Source of the DNA: Chloroflexota bacterium
GTDB taxonomy: Bacteria > Chloroflexota > Limnocylindria > P2-11E
Length of the DNA: 64,000 nucleotides
Reading direction: 5' to 3'
Assembly (NCBI GenBank): GCA_027310565.1
Contig: DAIDAP010000007.1
Coordinates: 1-64,000 of the forward strand
The translations under genes and the position numbers were made by a program. Positions 41,403 to 50,917 of the stretch are shown in pieces. The notes under the pieces are model-generated. The model was not told where the DNA came from and ran no database searches. It saw only the letters and a program-made list of their open reading frames with translations. Numbering within the stretch: the first letter of the stretch is position 1; every line of letters starts with the position of its first letter.

Positions 41403-41774
41403 ATGCCGGACCTGCGGCGCGCCCGCTTCGCCCGCCTCGTCGCCCGCGCCCTCGACGACCTGCCGGAGCGGTTCGCCGAACGGATGCGCAACGTCGAGAT
41501 CGTCGTCGAGGACGAGCCGAGCGCGGAGCAGCGGCCCGACGACGGCGGCGACCTGCTCGGTCTGTACGAGGGCGTCCCGCTGACCGGCCGCGGACTCGAG
41601 GAGCCCTACGTCCCCGACCGCATCACGATCTTTCGCGGGCCGATCGTGCGTATGACCTCGTCGCCACAGCGCCAGGCCGAGATCGTCCGCGACACGGTGG
41701 TGCACGAGATCGCGCACCACTTCGGGATCAGCGACGAGCGGCTGCGGGAGCTGGGGCTGGGCGACGAAGACTGA
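41403..41774 (+). CDS. Metallopeptidase family (zincin-like) protein
   Basis: VVHEIAHHFGISDERLRELG HExxH motif. Confidence 0.85.
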   Translation: MPDLRRARFARLVARALDDLPERFAERMRNVEIVVEDEPSAEQRPDDGGDLLGLYEGVPLTGRGLEEPYVPDRITIFRGPIVRMTSSPQRQAEIVRDTVVHEIAHHFGISDERLRELGLGDED

Positions 41775-41808
41775 GCGCGGGAAGACCTCCGACCATGGCG
41801 GGCACCGA

Positions 41809-42462
41809 TCACGCGAGGGCGTCCCGGAACTTGCGCACCGCCACCTCGGCCCCCTCGCCGTCCTCGAACACGGCCGAGCCCGCGACGACGACGCTCACCC
41901 CCTCGGCGACGACGCGCCGCACGTTGTCGAGCTTGACCCCGCCGTCGATCTCGAGCTCGGCGGCGAGGCGCGCCCGGTCGAGCTCGTGCCGCACGCGCCG
42001 GATCTTGGCGATGGCCTCCTCGATGAAGCGCTGACCGCCGAACCCCGGCCGCACGCTCATGACGAGGATCAGGTCGGCCAGCGGCAGGAACGGCAGCACG
42101 CTCTCCACCGCGGTCTCGGGGTTGAGCGTGAGCCCGGCCCGAGCCCCGGCGCGACGGATCCGAGCCAGCGTGGGCGCGGGGTCCGGCAGCGTCTCCACGT
42201 GCACGGTCAGGTACGACGCCCCGGCCTCCACGTAGCGCTCCACCCACTGGTCGGGGTGCTCGATCATCAGGTGGACGTCGAGCGGGAGCCGGGTGGCGCG
42301 GCGGAGATCGGCGACCATCTTCGGCCCGAACGTGAGGTTCGGCACGAAATGGCCGTCCATGACGTCGACGTGGACCCAGTCGGCTCCCCCACGCTCGACG
42401 GCCGCCACGGCGTCGGCCAGCCGGGCGAAGTCGGCCGACAGGATGGATGGGGCAAGCTTCAC
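41809..42462 (-). CDS. rpe: Ribulose-phosphate 3-epimerase
   Basis: KLAPSILSADFARL, VHVDVMDGHFVPNLTFGP, MSVRPGFGGQRFI, DGGV. Confidence 0.95.
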   Translation of the reverse strand: MKLAPSILSADFARLADAVAAVERGGADWVHVDVMDGHFVPNLTFGPKMVADLRRATRLPLDVHLMIEHPDQWVERYVEAGASYLTVHVETLPDPAPTLARIRRAGARAGLTLNPETAVESVLPFLPLADLILVMSVRPGFGGQRFIEEAIAKIRRVRHELDRARLAAELEIDGGVKLDNVRRVVAEGVSVVVAGSAVFEDGEGAEVAVRKFRDALA

Positions 42463-42539
42463 CGGAATCGCGCTTCTCCTTGTTCGGGCGTCCTGTGGCT
42501 GGCATGATGCGTCGAGTACGCCGCGAGGAGAAACCAGCC

Positions 42540-43745
42540 ATGTATCGCCCCCAGAACCTGCGGATCCCCGGACCCACCGTCGTCCCCCAGGCCGTCCTCG
42601 CCGCCTCGGCCCGGCCGCTGATCAACCACCGCGGACCCGAGTTCGCGGCGCTCATGGCGGCCCTCACCCGCGCGCTCCAGGACTTCCTGCGCACGCAGGG
42701 CGACGTCCTGCTGCTCACCTCGTCCGGCTCGGGCGGCATGGAGGCCGCCGTGGCGAACACGCTCTCGAGCGGCGACCGGGTGCTGCTCTTCGTCAACGGC
42801 GCGTTCGGCGAGCGCTTCGTCGCCATCTGCAAGGCGTACGGCGTCGACGCGCGCCGTATCGACGTACCGCTCGGACGCGCGGTCGAGCCGGATCTCGTCC
42901 GTGAGGAGCTGGCGAAGGAGAAGGGCAAGGACGCGGCGAAGGCGGTGCTGCTCCAGCACAACGAGACCTCCACCGGCGTGCTCAACCCGCTGCGCGAGAT
43001 CGCCGAGGTCGTGCGCGAGGCCGACCGGCTGCTCATCGTCGACAGCATCTCCGGCGCCGGCGCGGCCGAGCTCGAGATCGACGAGTGGGGCGTGGACGTC
43101 TGCGTCACCGCGTCGCAGAAGGCCTGGGGCGCGCCTCCCGGCATCGCCATCGTGAGCATGAGCGAGCGCGCCTGGAAGGCCTACGAGCGCTCGGACCTGC
43201 CGAAGGCGTACTTCGACCTCGGCGCGTACAAGGCCGCGCTCGAGAAGGGCGCGACCCCGGCGACACCAGCGGTGACCGTCTTCATCGCCCTCCAGGAGAG
43301 CCTGCGGCTCATGGCCGAGGAGGGCCTCGAGGCCATCCTGCGCCGCCACCAGAACATCTCGCGCGCGACGAGGCGCGGCATCCAGGCGGTGAGCCTCGCG
43401 CTCTTCGCCGACGAGGCGCACGCCTCGCCCGCGGTGACCGCGTTCCGCCCGCCGACCCGGGTCGACGCGCGCAACCTCATCCGCGTGCTGCGCGACGACT
43501 ACGACACCATCGTCGCCGGCGGGCAGGGCAAGCTCGACGGCCAGCTCGTCCGCGTCGGGCACATGGGCTTCGTGACGATGACCGACATGGTCGCGTTCTT
43601 CAGCGCCCTCGAGCTGGCGCTCAAGGACTTCAACCAGCCGGTCGAGCCCGGCCAGGCGATCTCCGCCGCGCTGCGCGCGTACGCCGAGGCCTCCGCCCCG
43701 GCGCCGCGGACCCGGCCGGCAGCGACCGTTGGGAGCCGTCGCTAG
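42540..43745 (+). CDS. Alanine-glyoxylate/serine aminotransferase (class V PLP)
   Basis: RIPGPTVVPQAVL, SGSGGMEAAVANTL, HNETSTGVLNPL, ASQKAWGAPPGIAIVS. Confidence 0.93.
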   Translation: MYRPQNLRIPGPTVVPQAVLAASARPLINHRGPEFAALMAALTRALQDFLRTQGDVLLLTSSGSGGMEAAVANTLSSGDRVLLFVNGAFGERFVAICKAYGVDARRIDVPLGRAVEPDLVREELAKEKGKDAAKAVLLQHNETSTGVLNPLREIAEVVREADRLLIVDSISGAGAAELEIDEWGVDVCVTASQKAWGAPPGIAIVSMSERAWKAYERSDLPKAYFDLGAYKAALEKGATPATPAVTVFIALQESLRLMAEEGLEAILRRHQNISRATRRGIQAVSLALFADEAHASPAVTAFRPPTRVDARNLIRVLRDDYDTIVAGGQGKLDGQLVRVGHMGFVTMTDMVAFFSALELALKDFNQPVEPGQAISAALRAYAEASAPAPRTRPAATVGSRR

Positions 43746-45345
43746 CGCCGACCGGCTGCGCGGGACGCCGCGGCGCAGCCTGCCCGCCGTCCACGTCGCC
43801 GATCCTCTCGCCGAGGACGGCCTCGCGCTGCTGCGGGACCGTTGCGACGTACGCGTCACGAAGGGGCTCTCCGAGGCACAGCTGGCGCCGCTGCTCGCGG
43901 ACGTCGAGGCGCTCATCGTCCGCAGCGAGACGAAGGTGAGCGCCGCGCTCATGGACGCCGCGCCGCGCCTCGCCGTCATCGGACGCGCCGGGGTCGGCAT
44001 CGACAACATCGACGTGCCGGCGGCGACGGAGCGCGGCATCTACGTCGTGAACGCGCCGCTCGGCAACATCGTCGCCGCGGCCGAGCACACCATCGCGCTC
44101 ACGCTCGCGCTCCTGCGGAACATCGCCGCCGCCGACCGCAGCGTCCGCGCGGGCGAGTGGACGCGCTCGAAGTTCATCGGGCACGAGCTGCGCGGCAGGA
44201 CGCTCGGGCTCGTGGGCATCGGCCGCGTCGGCAGCGAGGTCGCGCGGCGGATGGCGGCGTTCGAGATGAAGGTCATCGCGCACGATCCGTACGCGACCGA
44301 GGCCGGCGCGCTCGCCGTGGGCGCGCGGCTCGTCGACCTCGAGACCGTGCTCTGCGAGGCGGACGTCATCTCGCTGCACACACCGCTCACCGAACAGACG
44401 CGCGGGATGATCGACGCCGGGGCGCTCGCGAAGATGAGGCCGACCGCGGTGCTGGTGAACTGCTCGCGGGGCGAGGTCGTGGACCAGCGGGCGCTGGCGG
44501 ACGCGCTCGCGGCGGGGACGATCGCCGGAGCGGCGCTGGACGTGTTCCCCGCGGAGCCGCTGCCCGACGATTCGCCGCTGCGCGGCGCGCCGCGCACCGT
44601 GCTCACCCCGCACCTCGCCGGATCCACGGTCGAGGCGCAGGTGAACGTCTCCGTGGACGTCGTCCGCCAGATCATCGACATCCTCGACGGGCGCCCGGCG
44701 ACGTTCGCGGTGAACGCGCCGCGGCCGCCCGCGGAGGACCTGGGCGGCGGGGCCTGGCTGAGTCTGGCGAGCGCCCTCGGATCGCTCGCGGCGCAGCTCC
44801 TGGACGCGCGTCCGAGCGGCCTAGAGCTCGTCTACGGCGGCGCGCTCGCCGAGCTGCCGGCGGAGCCGCTCCGCGCCGCTGTCGTGAAGGGCCTCCTCGA
44901 GTCCTTCAGCGAGCGGCGCGTGAACCTCGTGAACGCGCTGGCGATGGCGCGCACGCGCGGCCTCGGCATCTCCGAGCACCGCGAGGGCGAGAGCGCGCGC
45001 GATCGGCCCCAGCTCACCGTGCGCATCGCGAGCACCGAGATCGGCGGGACGCTGGTCCAGGGCGAGCCGCGGATCGTGCTCATCGACGGCTTCCGCGTCG
45101 ACGTCCCCATCGTGGGCCACCTCCTCCTCACGAAGCACCGGGACAAGCCCGGGCTCGTCGGCCGCGTCGGCACGCTCCTCGGCCGGTACGACGTGAACAT
45201 CTCGTCGATGCAGGTCGCTCGCCTGCGGCCGCGAGGCGACGCGCTGATGATCCTCACGCTCGACGAGGCGGTGCCCGACGAGGTGCGCGCCGAGATCGGG
45301 TCGTTCCCGGACGTGGACCGCGTGCGCACGGCGCGGCTCGCGTAG
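43729..45345 (+). CDS. serA: D-3-phosphoglycerate dehydrogenase with ACT domain
   Basis: GRAGVGIDNIDVPAATERGIYVVNAP, GLVGIGRVGSEVARR, NCSRGEVVDQRAL, C-terminal ACT KPGLVGRVGTLLGRYDVNISSMQVAR. Confidence 0.95.
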   Translation: MGAVASADRLRGTPRRSLPAVHVADPLAEDGLALLRDRCDVRVTKGLSEAQLAPLLADVEALIVRSETKVSAALMDAAPRLAVIGRAGVGIDNIDVPAATERGIYVVNAPLGNIVAAAEHTIALTLALLRNIAAADRSVRAGEWTRSKFIGHELRGRTLGLVGIGRVGSEVARRMAAFEMKVIAHDPYATEAGALAVGARLVDLETVLCEADVISLHTPLTEQTRGMIDAGALAKMRPTAVLVNCSRGEVVDQRALADALAAGTIAGAALDVFPAEPLPDDSPLRGAPRTVLTPHLAGSTVEAQVNVSVDVVRQIIDILDGRPATFAVNAPRPPAEDLGGGAWLSLASALGSLAAQLLDARPSGLELVYGGALAELPAEPLRAAVVKGLLESFSERRVNLVNALAMARTRGLGISEHREGESARDRPQLTVRIASTEIGGTLVQGEPRIVLIDGFRVDVPIVGHLLLTKHRDKPGLVGRVGTLLGRYDVNISSMQVARLRPRGDALMILTLDEAVPDEVRAEIGSFPDVDRVRTARLA

Positions 45346-45393
45346 CGCAGAGCCGCAAGGCGAAGGACGCCGAGCGCGAAGAGCAGAGCAGGC

Positions 45394-45574
45394 CTAGTGT
45401 CGCGCGCCGGGAATACGTTGACGATGCGCGGCCCAGACGGCCGAGGCCACGGAGCCGAGGAGGACGCGCCGGAGCGTATCCGCAGATACGTGAGGAGCGC
45501 CCGGACGAAGGCGACACCGGCACCGGCCGTCTGGGCCGATGCGGCGGCAAGGGATTCCCGGTGCGCGACACTAG
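45394..45574. mobile_element. 181-bp copy 2 of the CTAGTGTCG palindromic element family
   Basis: Terminal IR CTAGTGTCGCGCGCCGGGAAT / ATTCCCGGTGCGCGACACTAG; inner stem GGCCCAGACGGCC/GGCCGTCTGGGCC; central hairpin GCGTATC-cgca-GATACGT; long core identity with 56343-56524. Confidence 0.88.
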
Positions 45575-46863
45575 ATCGCTACGAAGTAGGTCTCGCAGGC
45601 GAGGCGCACGAGCTCGGGCGTGAGCTCCGGCTGCTTCGCGCTGAAGCGCGCGGCCGCATCGAGGTGAGACATGAGGTCGCGCGGGTGGCACGAGCGGAGC
45701 GCGAGCCCGCGCTCCTTCGCGTACTGCGCGATCCACTGCGCGGCCTGCGGGTAGAACGCGATGCCGCGCGTCTCGCAGACGCGCCGCAGGATCTCCGCGA
45801 ACTCCTCGTCCGTCGGCGGCGTGATCTCGATCTTGTAGTGGATGCGCCGCAGGAACGCCTCGTCGACGAGCGACGACGGCTTGCGGTTCGTCGAGAAGAT
45901 GAGCAGCACGTCGAACGGCACCTCGATCTTGTGGCCGTCGGCGGTCGTGAGGAAATCGACCTCGCGGTCGAGCGGCACGATCCAGCGGTTGAGGAGCTCG
46001 TCCGGGGACGCGCGCTGCCGCCCGAAGTCGTCGATGAGCAGCACGCCCCCGCTCGCCTTCATCTGGAACGGCGCCTCGTGCACCTTCGTCGCCGGGTCGT
46101 ACGCCAGGTCGAGGTCCTCGAGCGTGAGCTCACCGCCGGCCTCCACGAACGGCCGCGCCACGGGCACCCAGCGCCGGTCGAAGCGCGCGTCGAGCGCGAC
46201 GAGCGCGTGGTGGCGCGACGGGTCGTACAGGCGGATGACCTGCTGCCCCACCAGCACCGCGTAGGGCAGCACCATGCCGCCCTGGAGGAGCGTCGCGAGC
46301 GCGTGGGCGATCGTGGACTTCCCGGTCCCGGGCGGCCCGAAGAGGAAGATCGACCGTCCGCTGTTCACCGCCGGCCCGAGCTGGCGCAGCGTGCGCTCGG
46401 GCAGCACGAGGTGCGAGAGCGCCGTGCGGAGCTGCTCGGTGGTGACGTGCAGCTCGCCGACCGACTGCGCGCGGACGCGCGTGACGTACGACGCGAGCGG
46501 GACGGGGGCGGGGCCGACGTAGCCGCCGCGCTCCAGCGCCTCGCGCGCGCGCTCGGTGCCCCGGCTCGCCAGGACGTAGAGGTACGTCGACGACGCCATG
46601 CCCGCAGCGCCCTTGACCTCGACGAGGTGCTCGTTGCGCAGGAAGTCGAGGACCGGCTGGAGGATCTTCGCGAGCGGCAGGCAGAGCCCGTCGGCCAGAT
46701 TCGCGGCGCTCGTCTGCCCGCGCGTGTAGAGCATCTTCAGGGTGAGGTCGGCGACGAACGCCGAGCCGAGCCCGGTCTCCTCGAGCGTCTGCGGCGCCAT
46801 CGGCGCGGCGAGCTCGGGCGAGCGGGGCCGTGCCGGGGCCTGGGTGGTCATCGAGACAGCCAT
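45571..46863 (-). CDS. AAA-family ATPase
   Basis: FLFGPPGTGKSTIAHALA, GGVLLIDDFGRQRASPDELLNRWIVPLDRE; stop TAG supplied by the element terminus. Confidence 0.85.
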   Translation of the reverse strand: MAVSMTTQAPARPRSPELAAPMAPQTLEETGLGSAFVADLTLKMLYTRGQTSAANLADGLCLPLAKILQPVLDFLRNEHLVEVKGAAGMASSTYLYVLASRGTERAREALERGGYVGPAPVPLASYVTRVRAQSVGELHVTTEQLRTALSHLVLPERTLRQLGPAVNSGRSIFLFGPPGTGKSTIAHALATLLQGGMVLPYAVLVGQQVIRLYDPSRHHALVALDARFDRRWVPVARPFVEAGGELTLEDLDLAYDPATKVHEAPFQMKASGGVLLIDDFGRQRASPDELLNRWIVPLDREVDFLTTADGHKIEVPFDVLLIFSTNRKPSSLVDEAFLRRIHYKIEITPPTDEEFAEILRRVCETRGIAFYPQAAQWIAQYAKERGLALRSCHPRDLMSHLDAAARFSAKQPELTPELVRLACETYFVAI

Positions 46864-46958
46864 CGTCCCTCCCGCACCATGAACGGAATCTGAAGCGCGA
46901 GTCTAGATGCGGCGAGCGCGCCACGGCAGGCGTCCGGCGCGCTGATGCGGCCTTGCAA

Positions 46959-47810
46959 CTACCCGAGGGCGCGGAGCCGCGGCAGCAGCGCCGCGGTCGC
47001 CTCGGCGCCGGCGCGCGGATCGGTCGCCGCGCGCGGCATGAACAGGAGGAAGTCGCTGAAGCCGTGCCGGCGCGCGGCCTCGATGCCGCGCAGCGTCTCG
47101 TCGGCGTCGTCGGTGCGCAGGTTGAGCGAGAGCCGGAGCGTCCCCATGTCGCGACCCACCTTCGCGCAGTGGGCGGCGAGGGTGCGGACGAGGGAGGCGA
47201 GCTCGTCGTCACCGGCCGCGACCGTGTTCCACACGTCGGCGTGCTTCGCGACGACGCGCAGCGTCCGCTTCGGGCCCGACCCGCCGATCCACAGGGGCGG
47301 GTACCGCTGGATCGGCTTCGGCTCCGCGATCGCCTCGGTGAGGTGGTAGAAGCGGCCGTCGAACGACGCGCGGCCCTCCGACCAGAGGAGCTTCAGCACG
47401 CGGCACGACTCGTCGAGCATCCGGATGCGGTCGGCCGCGCTCGGGAACGGCAGGCCGTACATGACGAACTCGGGCTCGTTCCACGCCGCGCCCATCCCCA
47501 TCTCGAGCCTGCCGTGCGACAGGTGATCGACGGTGACGGCGATCTTCGCGAGCAGGCCGGGATGGCGGTAGAGGTTGCCGGTCACGTTCAACCCGATGCG
47601 GATCCGCCTGGTCACCTCGGCGACGGCGCCGAGGATCGTCCACCCGTCGTAGATGGGCTGCGACGGGTCGGGACCGAGCGCGATGAGGTGGTCGAACGGC
47701 CAGAGGTGATCGAAGCCGGCCTCGTCGGCGATGCGCCAGGCCTCGCGCTGGTGGTCCAGCGGATGGACCTGCTGCGCGAGCTTCAGACCGAAGCGGAGCG
47801 CGAACGGCAC
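46959..47810 (-). CDS. LLM-class F420-dependent oxidoreductase
   Basis: FGLKLAQQVHPLDHQREAWRIADEAGFDHLWPFDHL, GMGAAWNEPE, PLWIGGSGPKRTLRVVAKHADVWN. Confidence 0.88.
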   Translation of the reverse strand: MPFALRFGLKLAQQVHPLDHQREAWRIADEAGFDHLWPFDHLIALGPDPSQPIYDGWTILGAVAEVTRRIRIGLNVTGNLYRHPGLLAKIAVTVDHLSHGRLEMGMGAAWNEPEFVMYGLPFPSAADRIRMLDESCRVLKLLWSEGRASFDGRFYHLTEAIAEPKPIQRYPPLWIGGSGPKRTLRVVAKHADVWNTVAAGDDELASLVRTLAAHCAKVGRDMGTLRLSLNLRTDDADETLRGIEAARRHGFSDFLLFMPRAATDPRAGAEATAALLPRLRALG

Positions 47811-47842
47811 CGCACGAGCCTAGCGCGGTACAGTCGTGGGCG

Positions 47843-48154
47843 ATGGAAGCGGCGCGGTTCGAGCGTGCGGTCCGCACCGAGTCGAGCGAGATCTTCGCGA
47901 TCTACGGCGGCGCGCGCCGCATCGGCCGCGTCGACCTGCACTACGGCCGCTTCGAGGTCCACGCGACGCTCGTGCTCGACGTCGATCTCGCCGACGATGA
48001 GCTGCAGCAGCTCATCGACCAGCTCGACGAGGAGCTCGTGCAGACCCACGACCCCGAGCGCGAGGACTTCCTCGTCACCGTGTTCAAGGGCGAGGAGCTC
48101 GGCTTCTACAGCGACGAGTTCGACTCGGATGACGAGGAGTCATCCGAGGAATAG
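47843..48154 (+). CDS. Hypothetical protein (103 aa) with highly acidic C-terminal tail
   Basis: ORF MEAARFERAVRTESSEIFAIYGGARRIGRVDLHYG...SDEFDSDDEESSEE. Confidence 0.7.
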   Translation: MEAARFERAVRTESSEIFAIYGGARRIGRVDLHYGRFEVHATLVLDVDLADDELQQLIDQLDEELVQTHDPEREDFLVTVFKGEELGFYSDEFDSDDEESSEE

Positions 48155-48173
48155 GAGGTCGCGGCGAGGACCG

Positions 48174-48659
48174 TCAGGCGACGGCCACGTCCAGGACCTC
48201 CGCCCCGCTGAGCCGGACGAGGTCCGCCGGGCTGATCGGGAACACGGCGTCGGGCAGACCGCACGCGGCCCACACCTCGTCGTGGGCCAGCAGGCCGCGG
48301 TCGCAGATCACGCGGCACGGCCCCGCGTGCGCGAAGGGCGGCACGCCGCCGATCGCGTAGCCCGTCGCCCGCTTGGCCTCGTCCGCGGTCGCGCGGCGCA
48401 CCGGCGCGCCCAGGGCCGCGCCGAGCTTGGCCTCGTCGACGCGCGACGCCCCCGAGCAGAGCACGACCGTGACGTCGCCGCCGGCGCTGAACACGAGCGA
48501 CTTCACGATCCGCTCGGCCGAGGTGCCGATCGCCCGCGCGGCGTCCGCCGCGGTCCGCGTTCCGGCGGGGAACCTCCGCACCGCCAGCCGCAGACCGCGC
48601 GCCGCGGCGTAGTCGCGCACGCGCGCCACGTTCGGGTGGTCTCCGGCGGCGTGGCTCAG
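48174..48659 (-). CDS. YbaK/EbsC-family (aminoacyl-tRNA editing) protein
   Basis: SAERIVKSLVFSAGGDVTVVLCSGASRVDEAKL, TGYAIGGVPPFAH; start uncertain (CTG overlapping TGA at 48656-48659, or GTG at 48629). Confidence 0.85.
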   Translation of the reverse strand: MSHAAGDHPNVARVRDYAAARGLRLAVRRFPAGTRTAADAARAIGTSAERIVKSLVFSAGGDVTVVLCSGASRVDEAKLGAALGAPVRRATADEAKRATGYAIGGVPPFAHAGPCRVICDRGLLAHDEVWAACGLPDAVFPISPADLVRLSGAEVLDVAVA

Positions 48660-50917
48660 CGGGTCAGACGCGCCACCGCGGACACGAGGCGCGCCGGCAC
48701 GAGCGCGAGCAGCGTTCGGGCGAGGCGGCGCCAGGCCGACGTCGCCCGCTCGACGTCCTCCGAGCTCGACCCCGCGCGCGTGTAGCGGTCGCGGACGCGC
48801 ACGTCGGCGATGAGCCCGATCGGCTCCTTCACCTCGGGCACGGCGCCGCCGAGCATCGCGGCGTACTCGTACGTCGTCTGCGCCGGATCCGGTCGGTATC
48901 CCGCGTACGACGCGAGCAGCCGCGTCTTCCCCCACGCCGCGTCGATCGCGCGCTGCCCGCGGAAGCGCAGCTGGAACCGCGCGAACGCCGTCGCCGTGAT
49001 GGCGAGCAGGACGAGCAGCACCGCGAGCATCGGACGCGGGTCGAACGGGACGACCGCCAGGCCGCCCTCGCCGCCGCCGCCCGCGTCGATCTGCTCGTTC
49101 GGCAGGAGGCCCGCGTCGGGGTTCAGCCGGTCGGGATCGTTGATGCCCGGGGTCTCCGGGCTCGGCGCCTGGCCCGTGAGGTCGGTGTCCGCGCGCAGGA
49201 ACGGCGCCTGCGACGGCGTCGGCTCGAACTCGATCCAGCCGTACGCCGGGAAGTAGACCTCCGCCCAGGCGTGGGCGTTGAGCTCCTTCACCTCGTAGCG
49301 GCCGGTGCTCGGGTCGAGGTTCCCCGTCGTGTAGCCCTCGACCAGGCGCGCGGGCACGCCGAGCTCTCGGAGCATGACGACCATCGACGACGCGAAGTAC
49401 TCGCAGAAGTCCTCCTTCAGCGTGAAGAGGAAGAAGTCGACCGGATCGCGGCCCGGAGGCGGCGCCTGGACCGAGAGCGTGTACTTGTAGTTGGCGCGAA
49501 GGTACGACTCGATCGCCTCCGCCTTGTCGTACGCGTTCTGCCTGTCGCCGGCGACCTGGCGCGCGAGGTCGCGCACGCGCTGCGGCAGCGTCGACGGCAG
49601 CTGCAGGTACTTGCTCCTGATGTAGTCGGGGTAGGTCTCCGAGGCACGCCGCAGGGCGCCCTTGTCCGCGACCGACTCGTACGAGACGACGGTGTACGAG
49701 CCCTGCGCCTGGTCGGCCCGCAGCGCGCGCATCGCGGTCGAGTAGGAGGTATCGCTGCCCGTGTCGAACTGGTACGGGATGCTCGCCCGGACGGGCTCGT
49801 TCGGAGCGAAGAGGACCGACGACGACGAGCCGACGATGTCGAACGTCGTCTCGACCCGGATGCGCCCCTGCGTCGGCGGCGTCACGCGGTCGACCCGGGT
49901 GCTCTCCGTCTTCTGCCAGCCGTTCCCGGTGTAGAAGTCGTAGGTGATGGCCCGCCAGAAGCGGCCCTGCGTCGAGGTGACGTACATGACGACCTGGTCC
50001 GTGAGGCTGGGGGCCTGCCCGAGGCGGATCGACTCGGCGAACGAGATGCCGCGCACCCGGCTCGGGCCCGAGACGCCGGCGAAGAAGCGCTGCCACTCGG
50101 TCTCGACGCGCTGGTACGGCGTCTGGAAGACGTTGTACGCCGAGGAGAGCGCCTCCGCCGCGCCCACCCGTGGGGTGAAGAAGGCCAAGAGCACGAGGAC
50201 GAGCGTCCAGGTGAGGCCGCCGCGCAGCAGCCGCCAGTCCATCTCGCCGCTCGGCACGATGTTCCGGCGCTGCCAGCGCTCCTGCAGACCGACGATGTGC
50301 AGGCGGACGAGCAGCACGAGGGCGGCGAGGGTGAACACGACGAGGTCGGCGAACAGGCTGGTGAGCGCGAGCGACACGTTGATGACCAGGCAGCCGCCGA
50401 CGAAGACGAGCGTGTCCCAGGGTCGGAAGAGGCGCGCGAGCGCGAACGACCCGACGAACGCGCTGCTCCACACCGTCGCGCCGAGGACGATGGTGAACAC
50501 CGTGGTGTCGCTCGCGGCCTCGCCGGCCAGCACCTGCGTGAGCCAGCCGTTGACCGCGACGGCGAGGCGCACGAGCTTCTCGCTGAACACCGGACCCTCG
50601 CTCGCGCCGGCCGTGGCGATCACGATGGCGAGGCCGCCGAGCATGCCGCCGAGCGTCATCGCGCGCGGCGCGGGCATCCGTCCGTTCCCGACGAGCGTGC
50701 CCGCGAGGATCCCGGCGAGCGCGAGCCAGGTGAGCTGCTCCGACGTCCGCACCCACTGCGCCTGCTGCAGCGAGAGCGGGTATATGAGGACGACGAGGAC
50801 GTAGATCGGAAGGGCGACGAGCCCCCCGCGGAACGCGAGGCGCGACCGCGCGATCGGCGGGAACAGCGAGCGCAGCGTCCGCGCCCCCCAGGCGCGCGCG
50901 CGGCTAGGCGACCGCAC
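48656..50917 (-). CDS. Transglutaminase-like membrane protein (TgpA-like)
   Basis: Multiple N-terminal TM segments; DFFLFTLKEDFCEYFASSMVVMLRELGVPARLVEGYTTG...HAWAEVYFPAYGWIEFEPTP; GTG start. Confidence 0.92.
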   Translation of the reverse strand: MRSPSRARAWGARTLRSLFPPIARSRLAFRGGLVALPIYVLVVLIYPLSLQQAQWVRTSEQLTWLALAGILAGTLVGNGRMPAPRAMTLGGMLGGLAIVIATAGASEGPVFSEKLVRLAVAVNGWLTQVLAGEAASDTTVFTIVLGATVWSSAFVGSFALARLFRPWDTLVFVGGCLVINVSLALTSLFADLVVFTLAALVLLVRLHIVGLQERWQRRNIVPSGEMDWRLLRGGLTWTLVLVLLAFFTPRVGAAEALSSAYNVFQTPYQRVETEWQRFFAGVSGPSRVRGISFAESIRLGQAPSLTDQVVMYVTSTQGRFWRAITYDFYTGNGWQKTESTRVDRVTPPTQGRIRVETTFDIVGSSSSVLFAPNEPVRASIPYQFDTGSDTSYSTAMRALRADQAQGSYTVVSYESVADKGALRRASETYPDYIRSKYLQLPSTLPQRVRDLARQVAGDRQNAYDKAEAIESYLRANYKYTLSVQAPPPGRDPVDFFLFTLKEDFCEYFASSMVVMLRELGVPARLVEGYTTGNLDPSTGRYEVKELNAHAWAEVYFPAYGWIEFEPTPSQAPFLRADTDLTGQAPSPETPGINDPDRLNPDAGLLPNEQIDAGGGGEGGLAVVPFDPRPMLAVLLVLLAITATAFARFQLRFRGQRAIDAAWGKTRLLASYAGYRPDPAQTTYEYAAMLGGAVPEVKEPIGLIADVRVRDRYTRAGSSSEDVERATSAWRRLARTLLALVPARLVSAVARLTR

